DNA of 64,000 nucleotides from Bacillus alveayuensis (GCA_030812955.1 JAUSTR010000003.1:1-64000), one strand, 5' to 3'; counted from the stretch's first letter, positions 8,902 to 19,088 are shown. Made by a program: numbers and translations. The notes: generated by a model not told the origin, from the sequence alone.

Positions 8902-10203
8902 TTACGCCTCCATTAATAATAATTGTGGGTCGTTAAGCAAGCGCTTAATATGGTTAAGCGCATTTTGAGCAGTTGCACCGTCGATCATTCGATGGTCAAA
9001 GCTTAAAGATAACGCTAAAACAGGAGCAGCCACAATTTCGCCATCCTTCACGATCGCTTTTTCTTGAATTCGACCGATACCTAAGATCGCTACTTCTGGA
9101 TGGTTAATAACTGGAGTAAACCATTGACCACCAGCAGATCCGATATTTGTAATTGTACATGATGCACCTTTCATTTCATTTGGAAGAAGCTTGCCTTCAC
9201 GAGCTTTTGTTGCAAGTTCATTAATTTCATTAGAAATTTCAAAAATAGATTTACGATCAGCATGTTTAACGACAGGTACTAATAAACCTTTTTCAGTATC
9301 AGCAGCAATCCCGATGTTATAGTAATGCTTTTGAATGATTTCATCTGTTGCATCATCGATGGATGTATTCAGTACTGGATATTTTTTAAGCGCTGAAGTT
9401 AACGACTTCACAACATATGGTAAATATGTTAACTTAATGCCTTGTTCAGCCGCAACTGCTTTAAATTTCTTACGATGGGCAACAAGCTCTGTTACGTCGA
9501 CTTCATCCATTAATGTTACGTGTGGAGCAGTATGTTTGGAGTTGACCATTGCTTTAGCAATCGCTTTACGAATTCCGCTCATTTTCTCCCGAGTTTCTGG
9601 GAATTCGCCTTCAAGAACGATAGGAGCTTGTTGTTTTGTTTCTTGCGCTTGTTTTTCTTCTCTTTCAACTTTTGCTTCATCTTGCTGTGCTGCAGCTTGA
9701 GCTTTTCCTCCATTTAAGAAGGCATCGATGTCTTCTTTTAAAATACGGCCGTTTTTCCCAGAACCTGTTACTTGACGAATATCAACGCCTTTTTCGCGGG
9801 CGTATTTTCGTACAGAAGGCATTGCAATAATGCGGCGATTTGGATCTACTTCCACTTCCGCCTCTGCTTCTTTCAATTTTTCTTCCGCTTTAGGCTCATC
9901 TTTTTGTTCCTCTTGTGCAGGTGGTTCTTGATGGTCTTCACCTTTAAATTGAAGGTTTTCATAACCTGGTGCATCAAAAGTTACAATGACTTGACCGACT
10001 GTTGCAACTTCCCCTTCGCTCACTTTTAATTCTAATACTTTTCCTTTTACAGGAGAAGGGATTTCTACAACTGCTTTATCATTTTGTACTTCTGCTAATA
10101 CATCATCTTCGTTTACTTCATCCCCTGGTTTAACAAACCATTTGACAATTTCACCTTCATGAATACCTTCACCGATGTCCGGCAATTTAAATTCAAATGC
10201 CAC
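8902..10203 (-). CDS. pdhC: Dihydrolipoamide acetyltransferase (E2) PdhC
   Basis: This is the core scaffold enzyme that transfers the acetyl group from lipoate to CoA. It has one lipoyl domain (1-80) with lipoylated K43 in QNDKAVVE, a charged Ala/Glu/Lys linker (85-120), a peripheral-subunit-binding domain (about 125-160), a second Ala/Gln/Glu linker, and the catalytic domain ending with HRMIDG at about 404, where the catalytic histidine lies. The start is GTG 10203, behind GAGGAGGTCGAAAGCC. A single lipoyl domain is usual for Gram-positive PdhC. It is separated from pdhB by 117 bases that hold a perfect palindrome. Confidence 0.97.
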   Translation of the reverse strand: MAFEFKLPDIGEGIHEGEIVKWFVKPGDEVNEDDVLAEVQNDKAVVEIPSPVKGKVLELKVSEGEVATVGQVIVTFDAPGYENLQFKGEDHQEPPAQEEQKDEPKAEEKLKEAEAEVEVDPNRRIIAMPSVRKYAREKGVDIRQVTGSGKNGRILKEDIDAFLNGGKAQAAAQQDEAKVEREEKQAQETKQQAPIVLEGEFPETREKMSGIRKAIAKAMVNSKHTAPHVTLMDEVDVTELVAHRKKFKAVAAEQGIKLTYLPYVVKSLTSALKKYPVLNTSIDDATDEIIQKHYYNIGIAADTEKGLLVPVVKHADRKSIFEISNEINELATKAREGKLLPNEMKGASCTITNIGSAGGQWFTPVINHPEVAILGIGRIQEKAIVKDGEIVAAPVLALSLSFDHRMIDGATAQNALNHIKRLLNDPQLLLMEA

Positions 10204-10269
10204 GGCTTTCGACCTCCTCGTAAAATTCGCATTTCTAACTCTTGATGATCCGTGCTTATTTAATATTTG

Positions 10270-10301
10270 AGAAAGAAATCAGTTTAAACTGATTTCTTTC
10301 T
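10270..10301. repeat. 32-bp perfect palindrome in the pdhB-pdhC spacer
   Basis: AGAAAGAAATCAGTTT is followed directly by its exact reverse complement, a 16-bp arm with no spacer. No T-run follows on the operon strand, so it is not a standard terminator. It could be an RNA processing, stabilising or partial attenuation element separating E1 from E2/E3 expression. Confidence 0.75.
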
Positions 10302-10320
10302 ACAATGATTCATTGCATTA

Positions 10321-11298
10321 TTAGAAGTTTAATACTTTTTTCGCTGTTTCCAATACATCTTTATAGTTTGGAAGCCAAACGCTTTCAGCTGAAGAGAATG
10401 GATAGACCGTATCTGGTGCTGTAACCCGTAACACAGGCGCTTCTAAGCTCAAGATGGCACGATCATTAATTTCCGCTACAACGTTTGCTGCAATACCTGC
10501 TTGTTTTTGTGCTTCTTGTACAACAATCGCACGATTTGTTTTTTCAACGGATGTGATAATTGTTTCAATATCAAGTGGGCTTACTGTACGCAAGTCGATT
10601 ACTTCAGCCGATACACCTTCTTTTTCTAATTCTTCTGCTGCCTTTAATGACTCATGTACCATAGCACCGTACGCAATAATGGTAATGTCTTTACCTTCAC
10701 GTTTAATATCTGCTTTACCGATTGGAATTGTATATTCTTCTTCTGGTACTTCTTGACGGAAGGAACGGTAAAGCTTCATATGTTCTAAGAAAATAACAGG
10801 ATCGTTATCACGAATCGCTGAAATTAATAAACCTTTTGCGTCATAAGGTGTAGAAGGAATGACTACTTTTAAACCAGGTTGTTGGGCCATAAGACCTTCT
10901 AAGCTATCAGCGTGTAATTCTGGTGTGTGAACTCCGCCACCGAATGGTGAACGAATCGTAATTGGTGCATGCCAACGTCCACCAGAACGATAGCGCATCC
11001 GAGCCATTTGTCCAGAGATGGCATCCATTACTTCATAAACAAATCCGAAGAACTGAATTTCCGCAACTGGACGGAATCCTTGTAAACCAAGACCGATCGC
11101 AAGTCCACCAATTCCGGATTCAGCTAATGGTGTATCAAATACACGATCTTCACCGAACTCTTTTTGTAATCCTTCTGTAGCTCGGAAAACACCGCCGTTT
11201 ACACCAACGTCTTCACCGAACACTAATACGTTTTCATCATTTTTTAATTCAGTACGCAACGCATCAGTGATTGCTTGAATCATTGTCATTTGCGCCAT
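10321..11298 (-). CDS. pdhB: Pyruvate dehydrogenase E1 beta PdhB
   Basis: This is the beta chain of the thiamine-diphosphate E1 heterotetramer that decarboxylates pyruvate and reductively acetylates E2. It has 325 residues, the normal length, with the start [14 protein letters not shown], the segment [18 protein letters not shown] near 27-44 and a transketolase C-terminal domain. Its ribosome site overlaps the pdhA stop, and only three bases separate the two genes, consistent with equimolar E1 subunits. Confidence 0.97.
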   Translation of the reverse strand: MAQMTMIQAITDALRTELKNDENVLVFGEDVGVNGGVFRATEGLQKEFGEDRVFDTPLAESGIGGLAIGLGLQGFRPVAEIQFFGFVYEVMDAISGQMARMRYRSGGRWHAPITIRSPFGGGVHTPELHADSLEGLMAQQPGLKVVIPSTPYDAKGLLISAIRDNDPVIFLEHMKLYRSFRQEVPEEEYTIPIGKADIKREGKDITIIAYGAMVHESLKAAEELEKEGVSAEVIDLRTVSPLDIETIITSVEKTNRAIVVQEAQKQAGIAANVVAEINDRAILSLEAPVLRVTAPDTVYPFSSAESVWLPNYKDVLETAKKVLNF

Positions 11299-11301
11299 GG
11301 C

Positions 11302-12489
<1,188 letters not shown>

Positions 12490-12561
12490 TTACCCTAAAA
12501 TGAAAAGGTTGACACATCTGTTTCATTAAATAACCCTAATCCTTACCCTTACCTGATCAGA

Positions 12562-12578
12562 ATGGTAGTCGATACCAT
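12562..12578. repeat. Small hairpin in the pdh leader
   Basis: ATGGTA, five bases, TACCAT. It lies downstream of the predicted pdh start site and would form in the leader RNA. Confidence 0.35.
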
Positions 12579-12589
12579 CATTTTAAAAC

Positions 12590-12622
12590 TGTACTAATCA
12601 AAATCTTTAATTTATTAGTACA
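12590..12622. promoter_or_regulatory. TGTACTAAT inverted pair just downstream of the pdh start site
   Basis: TGTACTAAT (12590-12598) and ATTAGTACA (12614-12622) form a perfect 9-bp inverted repeat with a 15-base centre, at about +11 to +43. The same 9-mer occurs a third time at 12746-12754, upstream of the promoter. It could be an operator or a leader-RNA stem. Confidence 0.5.
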
Positions 12623-12639
12623 CATCAACTTCAATTCAT

Positions 12640-12668
12640 AGTTTACACATTTTCATAGCTTACGTCAA
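12640..12668 (-). promoter_or_regulatory. Sigma-A promoter of pdhABCD
   Basis: The minus strand reads TTGACG (12668-12663), a 17-base spacer and TAAACT (12645-12640). It predicts a start near 12633 and a leader of about 210 bases. Besides this and the repeats, the 12424-13058 gap shows no gene. Confidence 0.7.
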
Positions 12669-12687
12669 TCTCTTTGTTTTCTTTTAA

Positions 12688-12701
12688 TGTAAACGTTAAA
12701 C
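12688..12701. promoter_or_regulatory. cre-like site upstream of the pdh promoter
   Basis: TGTAAACGTTAAAC matches 12 of 14 positions of the CcpA consensus TGWAANCGNTNWCA. It is centred about 60 bases upstream of the predicted start, a position compatible with activation rather than road-block repression. Confidence 0.3.
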
Positions 12702-12745
12702 TTCCTTGTATTTTTATAAAATATTTTCATGATTATCTAGACTGT

Positions 12746-12788
12746 ATTAGTACAACAAGTTATACTGTATCACTATTATAGATACAGT
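12746..12788. promoter_or_regulatory. Upstream ATTAGTACA copy and 8-bp inverted repeat
   Basis: ATTAGTACA at 12746-12754 is followed by ACTGTATC (12764-12771), nine bases, and GATACAGT (12781-12788), a perfect inverted repeat. It lies 80-120 bases upstream of the pdh -35 box. It may be an upstream operator; no known regulator is recognised. Confidence 0.35.
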
Positions 12789-12890
12789 TAAATAAAATTT
12801 TAAGAAATTTTTTCTTTCTTCCTATAATCTATCCTCTCATCTAATCATTTATCATGTTCACCTTTTTCTTCACTAAGTAAGTCGAGTTTT

Positions 12891-12999
12891 TTAGAAAAAG
12901 GCCTTTTCTAAAAGAGCATTATTGTAACTTTTCGACTGTTATAGGCAAGCTTTACCCTTGCTTTGTCACGCTGTGGCGTGACTTGAACCGAACAAAGTG
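12891..12999. repeat. Dispersed MITE-like repeat, copy A
   Basis: It contains GGCCTTTTCTAAAAG, then CTTTTCGACTGTTATAGG (12928-12945), CAAG...CTTGC, and TTGAACCGAACAAAG, a tail shared with copy B. It lies between ykyA and pdhA. This copy is diverged at its left end. Confidence 0.6.
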
Positions 13000-13058
13000 T
13001 TGGAGCTGGTATCCTTTGTACATACTACATGAAATTATTGTATATTCATAAAAAAAAA

Positions 13059-13730
13059 CTACCGTAATAAAGCGGTAGATTTAGATTGTTTTTCGATATT
13101 TAATCCTGCATCTTCAAAAAATTTTAGTTTCGCCTCATTGTATTGCTTTGTTTGTTCATTAAATGATTTAATCGTTTCTTTTACTTGCTTATAAGCATCG
13201 TTAATCAACTGAATTTGTGCTTCTATTTCGTTAAGGGATAAGTTTTCTTGTTGAAACATTTCATAAAGCTTTTTATTGTATTCAAGAGCTTTAATATAAT
13301 GTGAATATAACGACTCGTAAATATCATACCGTTTTTCCATCGTTTTTTGCAGTTGAAGGGCTTGTGTTTTTAATGGTTCATCGTTAATTTTGGATATCTC
13401 ATCTCCAATTTTAGAAAACTCATTTCTCGACTGTACAATGCTTTTATATTCCTTGTTCATTCGATCTTCCAGTTCGTTGAGGACAGAAAGTGCTTCTTCA
13501 CTTAATTGTTTAATTTTTTCAAATTCATTCGTATTTAATGATACGATTTGATTATATATTTCACTCTCTTTTTTCTCTAATTCAGAAATAGGTTTTTGTT
13601 GTTCTTTAAAAGGTTTTTCAAGCTCAACAACATTTTCTAAAATGAAATAGATGTTTTTTTCAGGACTTTGGGACATACACCCTGTAAGTAAAATGAACAA
13701 AAAAATGAGATGAAACCATCTATTGTTCAT
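13059..13730 (-). CDS. ykyA: YkyA family lipoprotein
   Basis: This 223-residue lipoprotein has the lipobox LLTGC with Cys18, followed by an almost entirely helical, Glu/Lys/Gln-rich body likely to form coiled coils. It matches YkyA, annotated as a putative cell-wall-binding lipoprotein in Bacillus; the molecular role is unknown. It should be anchored to the outer face of the membrane. It lies between pdhA and def as in B. subtilis. A run of A/T bases at 13049-13058 follows the stop, without a clear hairpin. Confidence 0.85.
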   Translation of the reverse strand: MNNRWFHLIFLFILLTGCMSQSPEKNIYFILENVVELEKPFKEQQKPISELEKKESEIYNQIVSLNTNEFEKIKQLSEEALSVLNELEDRMNKEYKSIVQSRNEFSKIGDEISKINDEPLKTQALQLQKTMEKRYDIYESLYSHYIKALEYNKKLYEMFQQENLSLNEIEAQIQLINDAYKQVKETIKSFNEQTKQYNEAKLKFFEDAGLNIEKQSKSTALLR

Positions 13731-13954
13731 ATATAAGCATCCCCCTTATTTATCCCCTATTTCTACTTTAACCTTTGTTGACATCAATGTCATCTTTTTC
13801 GATTGAATTATGTGCGACACCAAGGATTGTCTCCACATATTGTATGTTCTTCACGAAAGAAAAATGAGTAAATTAGGCATTCGTCTAATCAAAATGTTGA
13901 ACTTTTCATAATGTATAGTAAATGTTTTGCCTAACTTGCTCAAAAGGGGGATTT

Positions 13955-14071
13955 ATGATGCATCGCTATCCAGGATATGCTTATCCAACATATGGTTACA
14001 ACCGAACATTTGTATTAATTGTTGTCTTGTTTATTTTATTAATTATCGTAGGTGCAGCCTACTTGTGTTAA
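13955..14071 (+). CDS. YjcZ/SscA-type small spore protein
   Basis: This 38-residue peptide has a Tyr/Pro/Gly-rich head ([11 protein letters not shown]) and a membrane segment [19 protein letters not shown], the hallmark of YjcZ-family sporulation proteins. AAAGGGGG lies four bases before the first ATG, and a second ATG follows directly. It resembles the peptide at 43140-43277 but has the Tyr-rich part at the N-terminus. The role is inferred from the family (spore assembly or coat-associated). Confidence 0.75.
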   Translation: MMHRYPGYAYPTYGYNRTFVLIVVLFILLIIVGAAYLC

Positions 14072-14097
14072 AACAAACTTTTTACAATTTTATTTTC

Positions 14098-14125
14098 TTG
14101 CTCGCATCCAGCGGGCAATTCTTTT
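14098..14125 (+). terminator. Terminator after the YjcZ-type gene
   Basis: TTGCTCGC, ATCCA loop, GCGGGCAA (one G-U pair), then TTCTTTT. Confidence 0.75.
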
Positions 14126-14192
14126 ATTATATTCTTAAATTCAGTATAATTTGACTTATGTGTAATGAGCTTGAAGAGGAGTGGATTATAAC

Positions 14193-14744
14193 ATGATTAC
14201 GATGAAAGATATTATTCGAGACGGTCACCCAACACTTCGTCAAACCGCAAAAGAGGTGCCTCTCCCTGCATCAGATGAAGATAAACAAATTTTGCAGGAG
14301 ATGGTGGAGTATTTAAAAAATAGCCAAGATCCTGAACTAGCGGAAAAATATGATTTGCGACCTGGAATTGGTTTAGCCGCTCCACAAATTAATATATCAA
14401 AAAGAATGATTGCTGTTCATGTCGAAGATGAAAAAGGAAAGCAACATACATATGCCTTGTTTAATCCTAAAATTGTCAGCCATTCTGTTGAACGAAGCTA
14501 CTTAACAAGCGGAGAAGGTTGTTTATCTGTTGATCGGTCCATACCTGGCTATGTTCCAAGATATGCACGAATTCGCGTTAAAGCAACGGACATCGATGGA
14601 AATGAGGTTGATTTACGTTTAAAAGGATTGCTTTCGATCGTTTTCCAGCATGAAATTGATCATTTAAATGGAATTATGTTTTATGACCACATTGATCAAG
14701 AAAATCCATTTAAAGTTCCAGAAAACGCAATTCCAATTGAGTAG
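14193..14744 (+). CDS. def: Peptide deformylase
   Basis: This metalloenzyme removes the formyl group from the first methionine of new proteins. Length is 183 residues, with motifs GIGLAAPQ (58-65), EGCLS with metal ligand Cys110, and HEIDH (153-157) with two His ligands and the catalytic Glu. The insertion between motifs marks a type-2 deformylase as in Bacillus DefB (YkrB). The start is ATG 14193, giving MITMKD as in B. subtilis; the GTG at 14181 is part of the ribosome site AGAGGAG. Confidence 0.95.
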   Translation: MITMKDIIRDGHPTLRQTAKEVPLPASDEDKQILQEMVEYLKNSQDPELAEKYDLRPGIGLAAPQINISKRMIAVHVEDEKGKQHTYALFNPKIVSHSVERSYLTSGEGCLSVDRSIPGYVPRYARIRVKATDIDGNEVDLRLKGLLSIVFQHEIDHLNGIMFYDHIDQENPFKVPENAIPIE

Positions 14745-14772
14745 TTGATTTAACAAACTTTTAACTTGTAAG

Positions 14773-14803
14773 AAAGGGCTGTTCTATCGACAGCCCTTTA
14801 GTT
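14773..14803 (+). terminator. Terminator of def
   Basis: AAAGGGCTGT, 7-base loop, ACAGCCCTTT (perfect 10-bp stem), then AGTTTG. Confidence 0.8.
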
Positions 14804-14833
14804 TGTAGACAAAGTCTTTTTCTAAGGAATTTT

Positions 14834-14958
14834 TCAGACTGAATGAAAACACATGTCTCGAGGCACGAGCCCGATGAGAAGCGGAGTTACCAAGTCCGGT
14901 AATGAGCATTCGAAGAGGGTAAAATAACAAAGAATAAAAGCGTTTGCGCTCAGTCTGA
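14834..14958. repeat. Intergenic element bounded by TCAGACTGA / TCAGTCTGA
   Basis: This 125-base segment has perfect 9-bp inverted ends (14834-14842 and 14950-14958). It is markedly more GC-rich inside than its surroundings (for example CTCGAGGCACGAGCCC and GGAGTTACCAAGTCCGG). It has no open frame. From memory, similar blocks occur between genes in other Bacillaceae, but this needs a search. No second copy was found in the window. Confidence 0.5.
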
Positions 14959-14963
14959 GCCCT

Positions 14964-15740
14964 TTATCTTTCTAATAACCCTAGCTCGTATATGGCATGT
15001 TCGATGCCATTTTCATCTACTGGTTTTGTAATAAAGTCAGCAACGTTTTTCACGCTCTTTACTGCATTCCCCATTGCAACGCCTATTCCTGCAAATGTAA
15101 TCATTTCAACATCATTTAGACCGTCTCCGAAGGCAATGACATCTTCTTTTTTAACGTGTAAACGTTCCATTAACTTCTTTATCCCTTCTGCTTTTGAACC
15201 ACCTAATGGAAGAATATCTGTTGAATATTTATGCCATCGAATAAACCGTAAATCTTCATAATGTTGATACAAACTTTCTTCTCCTTCTGAACAAAAGAGT
15301 AATGTTTGATATATTTTTTTCTCATGAAAATATTCTGGATGATACTCTGGATGCTCGAATTTTAACGAACCCATGCTTTCATGGATGTATGGATGGTCTT
15401 CCATACTTGCTTTCATATCTTCTTCACTCATAAATATTAAAGGATGTTTTGAATCATTCGCATAACTTAACAATTTTTTTAATATATCTATTTTTATTGG
15501 ATTTTCGTATATGACCTTCCCTTCAAACACAACATATTGCCCATTAAAGCTCACAAACGAATGAATGTTTAACCGTTCTCGCAGCTCCTTAAACATAAAT
15601 GGTGCTCGTCCTGTTGAAATCGCAACGTGATGTCCAGCATTTTGAAGCTTTTTCACGACATTTTCCGTTGAAAGTGGTAATTTTTTTTCATGGTCTAACA
15701 AAGTTCCATCTATATCAAAAAATATAAGCTTTTTCTTCAT
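14964..15740 (-). CDS. ykrA: HAD-IIB (Cof-type) phosphatase YkrA
   Basis: This cytosolic sugar-phosphate-type phosphatase has 258 residues. Motif I DIDGT (9-13) holds the nucleophile and acid aspartates, STGR near 41-44 is motif II, Lys near 190 in GGSKAEGIK is motif III, and FGDGLNDVEM near 205 is motif IV. The large C2 cap is between motifs II and III. The substrate is unknown. It lies between def and rpoY as in B. subtilis. The TCAGTCTGA end of the upstream intergenic element lies just beyond its stop. Confidence 0.88.
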   Translation of the reverse strand: MKKKLIFFDIDGTLLDHEKKLPLSTENVVKKLQNAGHHVAISTGRAPFMFKELRERLNIHSFVSFNGQYVVFEGKVIYENPIKIDILKKLLSYANDSKHPLIFMSEEDMKASMEDHPYIHESMGSLKFEHPEYHPEYFHEKKIYQTLLFCSEGEESLYQHYEDLRFIRWHKYSTDILPLGGSKAEGIKKLMERLHVKKEDVIAFGDGLNDVEMITFAGIGVAMGNAVKSVKNVADFITKPVDENGIEHAIYELGLLER

Positions 15741-16087
15741 GTTTATTCCCCCTTTTTCAAGCAGAAGCTTTTTGAAGACTTACTTGTTGACATTAAATAA
15801 ATAGAAAAGAAAACTAATTATCATATTAACGAATATTTGTCCATCAAACAATAAAAAAACCTCAATCATCACTGTTCGAAAGTCAATTTGTGTAACAAAA
15901 AGAACGGATGAAGTACGTCCTTTTTGGATCAAATCATGATTATACAAAAAAGAAATCCCTGTTGAAAAGGAAATGTTAGGCAATATATTCCATGAACACC
16001 TATGAAAAATATAAGCGAAAATCACGTATAATAAAAGTAACAAAGAACGGAAAAAGGCAAAAGACTGAAAAAGGAGGGACATACAAA
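15741..16087. other. Intergenic space between ykrA and the small basic peptide
   Basis: This AT-rich, 347-base stretch has no supported gene. A weak inverted repeat AAAAAGAACG / CGTCCTTTTT lies near 15897-15925 and could end transcription. A TATAAT box at about 16025 may serve the small ORF at 16088, but no good -35 is visible. Confidence 0.5.
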
Positions 16088-16159
16088 ATGCTAAGAAAAT
16101 TAAAGAAAAAAATAAGAAAACAGTGGAAACATTTATTGAGAAGAAAAATAATTGCCTAA
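16088..16159 (+). CDS. Tiny highly basic peptide, unknown
   Basis: This 23-codon frame encodes MLRKLKKKIRKQWKHLLRRK plus IIA: 11 Lys/Arg, no acidic residue, one Trp. AGGAGG lies ten bases upstream, and a tight terminator follows the stop with no gap, so it looks like a complete mini-gene. A helix would place hydrophobic residues L2, L5, I9, W13, L16 and L17 on one side. It may bind membrane or RNA; this is inference. I do not recognise it. Confidence 0.5.
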   Translation: MLRKLKKKIRKQWKHLLRRKIIA

Positions 16160-16185
16160 AAACTGGACGTTTAGTCCAGTTTTTT
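16160..16185 (+). terminator. Terminator after the basic peptide
   Basis: AAACTGGAC, GTTTA loop, GTCCAGTTT, then TTT; a perfect 9-bp stem. Confidence 0.85.
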
Positions 16186-16225
16186 ACATTTTCATTCATT
16201 TTCCGTTACACGTCTTGATACAAGC

Positions 16226-16254
16226 TTGGCTTTAGTCGAATAATCGAATATAAT
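16226..16254 (+). promoter_or_regulatory. Sigma-A promoter of rpoY-rnjA
   Basis: TTGGCT (16226-16231), a 17-base spacer and a perfect TATAAT (16249-16254). The leader to rpoY is about 40 bases. Confidence 0.65.
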
Positions 16255-16301
16255 AATAAAAGCATATGAAATATTCGGTTATTAAGGAGAGATCGATTAT
16301 T

Positions 16302-16508
16302 ATGATGTTTAAAGTATTTTATCAAGAAGTGGCAGATGAGCCACCCGTTCGAGAAAGAACGAAATCTTTTTTTATTGAAGCAGAGTCTGAACGTGAGGTC
16401 CGTGCAAAAATTAGAGAATTTGGCTATAATATTGAATACATTCAACCGATTAATGATGTTTTCCTCGAATTTGAAAAACAAAGCGAAAACTTTAAAGTAG
16501 TGGAGTAA
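16302..16508 (+). CDS. rpoY: RNA polymerase epsilon subunit RpoY
   Basis: This 68-residue auxiliary subunit (DUF1447, formerly YkzG) binds the polymerase core in Firmicutes. It has the typical FKVFYQE start and ends QSENFKVVE. The first of two adjacent ATGs (16302) lies 12 bases after AAGGAG. It is directly upstream of rnjA with a nine-base gap to that gene, the conserved arrangement in Bacilli. Confidence 0.93.
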   Translation: MMFKVFYQEVADEPPVRERTKSFFIEAESEREVRAKIREFGYNIEYIQPINDVFLEFEKQSENFKVVE

Positions 16509-16517
16509 TGATTGTAT

Positions 16518-18185
16518 ATGAAATTTTTAAAAAGTGATCAAGTAGCGGCATTTGCCCTCGGTGGGCTCGGGGAAATTGGAAAAAATACGTATGCTGTTCA
16601 ATTCCAAGATGAGATTATTTTAATTGATGCTGGAATAAAATTTCCTGAGGATGAATTACTTGGGATTGATTATGTCATCCCCGATTACTCCTATTTAGTC
16701 AAAAATCAAGAAAAAATAAAAGGGTTGTTCGTCACACATGGTCACGAAGATCATATTGGAGGAATCCCTTATATATTACGCGAAATAAATGTTCCAATTT
16801 ATGGAGGAAAACTAGCAATCGGTTTAATTAAAAATAAACTGGAAGAGCACGGACTATTAAGACAATCAAAATTAAATGTGATAAAAGAAGATGATATCAT
16901 TAAATTTCGTAAGACATCTGTTACATTTTTCAGAACGACCCATAGTATTCCAGATTCATTTGGTGTCGTTGTGAAAACACCTGCCGGTAATATTGTACAT
17001 ACAGGTGATTTTAAATTTGACTTTACACCAGTTGGTGAGCCTGCGAATTTAACGAAAATGGCTGAAATCGGAAAAGAAGGTGTGCTTTGCCTTCTTTCAG
17101 ACAGCACAAATAGTGAAATTCCTGATTTTACAATGTCGGAAAGAAGAGTCGGCGAAAGCATTCAAGAAATTTTCCGTAAAGTGCAAGGACGCATTATTTT
17201 CGCAACTTTTGCCTCTAATATTCATCGCCTTCAGCAAGTAACGGAAGCGGCTGTAAAAAATAACCGCAAAATTGCTGTTTTTGGCCGCAGTATGGAGGCA
17301 GCCATCGAAATTGGTCAGGAGCTAGGATATATACGTTGTCCAAAGGATACGTTTGTAGATGCAAATGAAATTAATCGACTGCCAGCCCATCGTGTCACAA
17401 TCCTTTGCACAGGAAGCCAAGGAGAACCTATGGCAGCATTATCTCGTATTGCAAACGGCACTCATCGTCAAATTCAAATTATTCCAGGAGATACAGTTGT
17501 TTTTTCTTCATCTCCTATACCTGGAAATACATTAAGTGTATCCAGAACGATTAATCAGCTTTTCCGTGCCGGAGCTGAGGTTATACATGGTTCATTAAAT
17601 GACATTCATACATCTGGACATGGTGGTCAAGAAGAGCAGAAATTAATGATTCGGCTCATGAAACCGAAATATTTTATGCCGATTCACGGTGAATATCGGA
17701 TGCAAAAAATGCATGCCAAGCTTGCTGTTGATTGTGGTGTTCCGGAAGAAAATTGCTTCATTCTCGATAATGGCGAAGTCCTTGCCATGAATGAGAAGGA
17801 AGCATCTGTTGCTGGAAAAGTTCCTTCAGGTTCCGTCTATATTGACGGAAGTGGAATTGGCGACATCGGAAATATCGTATTACGAGATCGTCGCATTCTA
17901 TCTGAGGAAGGACTAGTCATCGTTGTTGTAAGCATCAATATGAAGGAATTTAAAATTGCGGCAGGTCCAGATATTATTTCTCGCGGATTTGTTTATATGC
18001 GCGAATCAGGAGATTTAATCAATGATGCACAAGAGCTAATTGCGAAGCATTTATCGAAAGTTATGGAACGGAAAACAACACAATGGTCAGAGATTAAAAA
18101 CGAGATTACCGATACTCTTGCTCCATTTTTGTATGAAAAAACAAAACGTCGTCCAATGATTTTACCGATTATTATGGAAATCTAA
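16518..18185 (+). CDS. rnjA: Ribonuclease J1
   Basis: This beta-CASP metallo-beta-lactamase nuclease has 5'-3' exo- and endonuclease activity and is central to mRNA turnover and rRNA maturation. Length is 555 residues. The metal motif HGHEDH lies at 74-79, HTGDFKFD near 165, and the beta-CASP domain and C-terminal domain are complete, ending [12 protein letters not shown]. The ATG 16518 gives the family start MKFLK. An in-frame TTG at 16512 has tighter spacing to GGAG and could add two residues. SR1P, encoded in this window, modulates RNase J1 through GapA in B. subtilis. Confidence 0.96.
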   Translation: MKFLKSDQVAAFALGGLGEIGKNTYAVQFQDEIILIDAGIKFPEDELLGIDYVIPDYSYLVKNQEKIKGLFVTHGHEDHIGGIPYILREINVPIYGGKLAIGLIKNKLEEHGLLRQSKLNVIKEDDIIKFRKTSVTFFRTTHSIPDSFGVVVKTPAGNIVHTGDFKFDFTPVGEPANLTKMAEIGKEGVLCLLSDSTNSEIPDFTMSERRVGESIQEIFRKVQGRIIFATFASNIHRLQQVTEAAVKNNRKIAVFGRSMEAAIEIGQELGYIRCPKDTFVDANEINRLPAHRVTILCTGSQGEPMAALSRIANGTHRQIQIIPGDTVVFSSSPIPGNTLSVSRTINQLFRAGAEVIHGSLNDIHTSGHGGQEEQKLMIRLMKPKYFMPIHGEYRMQKMHAKLAVDCGVPEENCFILDNGEVLAMNEKEASVAGKVPSGSVYIDGSGIGDIGNIVLRDRRILSEEGLVIVVVSINMKEFKIAAGPDIISRGFVYMRESGDLINDAQELIAKHLSKVMERKTTQWSEIKNEITDTLAPFLYEKTKRRPMILPIIMEI

Positions 18186-18217
18186 AAAAAGAGGTGCAAC
18201 ACGCACCTCTTTTTTTA
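18184..18217 (+). terminator. Terminator of rpoY-rnjA
   Basis: AAAAAAAGAGGTGC, AACAC loop, GCACCTCTTTTTTT; a perfect stem. Confidence 0.9.
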
Positions 18218-18383
18218 TGGTAGCTTCGTTCTCCATTTTTTTCTTTGGTAACTCCACTACTCTTTAGAAGTGTATTTATTAACATAAGTGTTTATTTTGT
18301 CTGAATAAACTCGGTTTTATAAATTAGTTTACAATCTTAATAATGTGCAACACTCCTCTTTTCATTTATTTTAAGAAGAAACC

Positions 18384-18497
18384 CTAAACCCTTTTTTCTA
18401 TCATGTTAATACCGACTCCCATCATGACAACTCCCATCAAACATAAGATGCTTATTGGATAAAGCAAATCTTGACCTGTCCTTATTGGATTTTTCAT
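18384..18497 (-). CDS. Possible 37-residue membrane peptide
   Basis: The frame begins MKNPIRTGQDLLYP and continues into one hydrophobic, Gly/Met-rich helix, ending IEKRV. The ribosome site is weak (GACGAAAAAGAAA). Its 5' end overlaps antisense the point where the ABC-permease remnant begins, so it may be a chance frame or a remnant. I do not recognise it. Confidence 0.25.
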   Translation of the reverse strand: MKNPIRTGQDLLYPISILCLMGVVMMGVGINMIEKRV

Positions 18498-19053
18498 TTT
18501 CTTTTTCGTCTTTTTAATAGCAGGGGTGTCCTTCTTACGTGAACGAACAAGTGGTACACTTGAAAGACTTTTAGCAACGCCTATACGTCGTCATGAACTC
18601 GTTTTCGGTTATGTTATAGGATTTGGATTGTTTACAGCCATTCAAGCAACCCTTATATCAGGCTATGCCATTCGTGTATTAAACATGATGTTAGTAGGGT
18701 CCTTTTGGTATGTTCTTCTAATAACTTTACTACTTGCCATGACAGCTTTAACATTGGGTACACTACTTTCTGCGTTTGCCAATAACGAATTACAAATGAT
18801 ACAGTTTATTCCGTTAGTCATTGTACCACAAGTCTTTTTCTCTGGGTTATTTCCACTTGATGCGATGGCAGATTGGCTTGCGTCGTTTAGTGTTATCATG
18901 CCATTAACTTATGGTGCTAATGCGTTAAGAGAAATTATGATTCGTGGTAACGGATTTGAAAGCTTCCAACAAGATGTGTATATTTTATTAGCTTTCTCGG
19001 TTGTATTTATTATTTTGAATGTCATTGTATTAAAACGATATCGTCGTCTATAA
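18475..19053 (+). pseudogene. ABC-2 type permease, N-terminally truncated remnant
   Basis: The frame is open from a stop at 18472 and reads FFIFFFVFLIAG before SFLRERTSGTLERLL, the conserved cytoplasmic loop of ABC-2 drug-type permeases. It then carries the last four or so membrane helices and ends KRYRRL. A full permease has about 370-400 residues; only about 190 codons of the C-terminal half remain, and no ATPase gene is adjacent. A GTG at 18526 could start a 175-residue fragment, but no ribosome site is evident. The TetR gene next to it is probably the old regulator. Confidence 0.75.
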
Positions 19054-19088
19054 TAGAACATCATGTCTTTGAAAGGATGTTCAAATTT

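Noticed and set aside
15780..16199. A 139-codon Phe/Leu-rich frame on the minus strand
   Set aside because: It is antisense to the small basic peptide, its ribosome site and its terminator, has no ribosome site of its own, and reflects A-rich plus-strand DNA.
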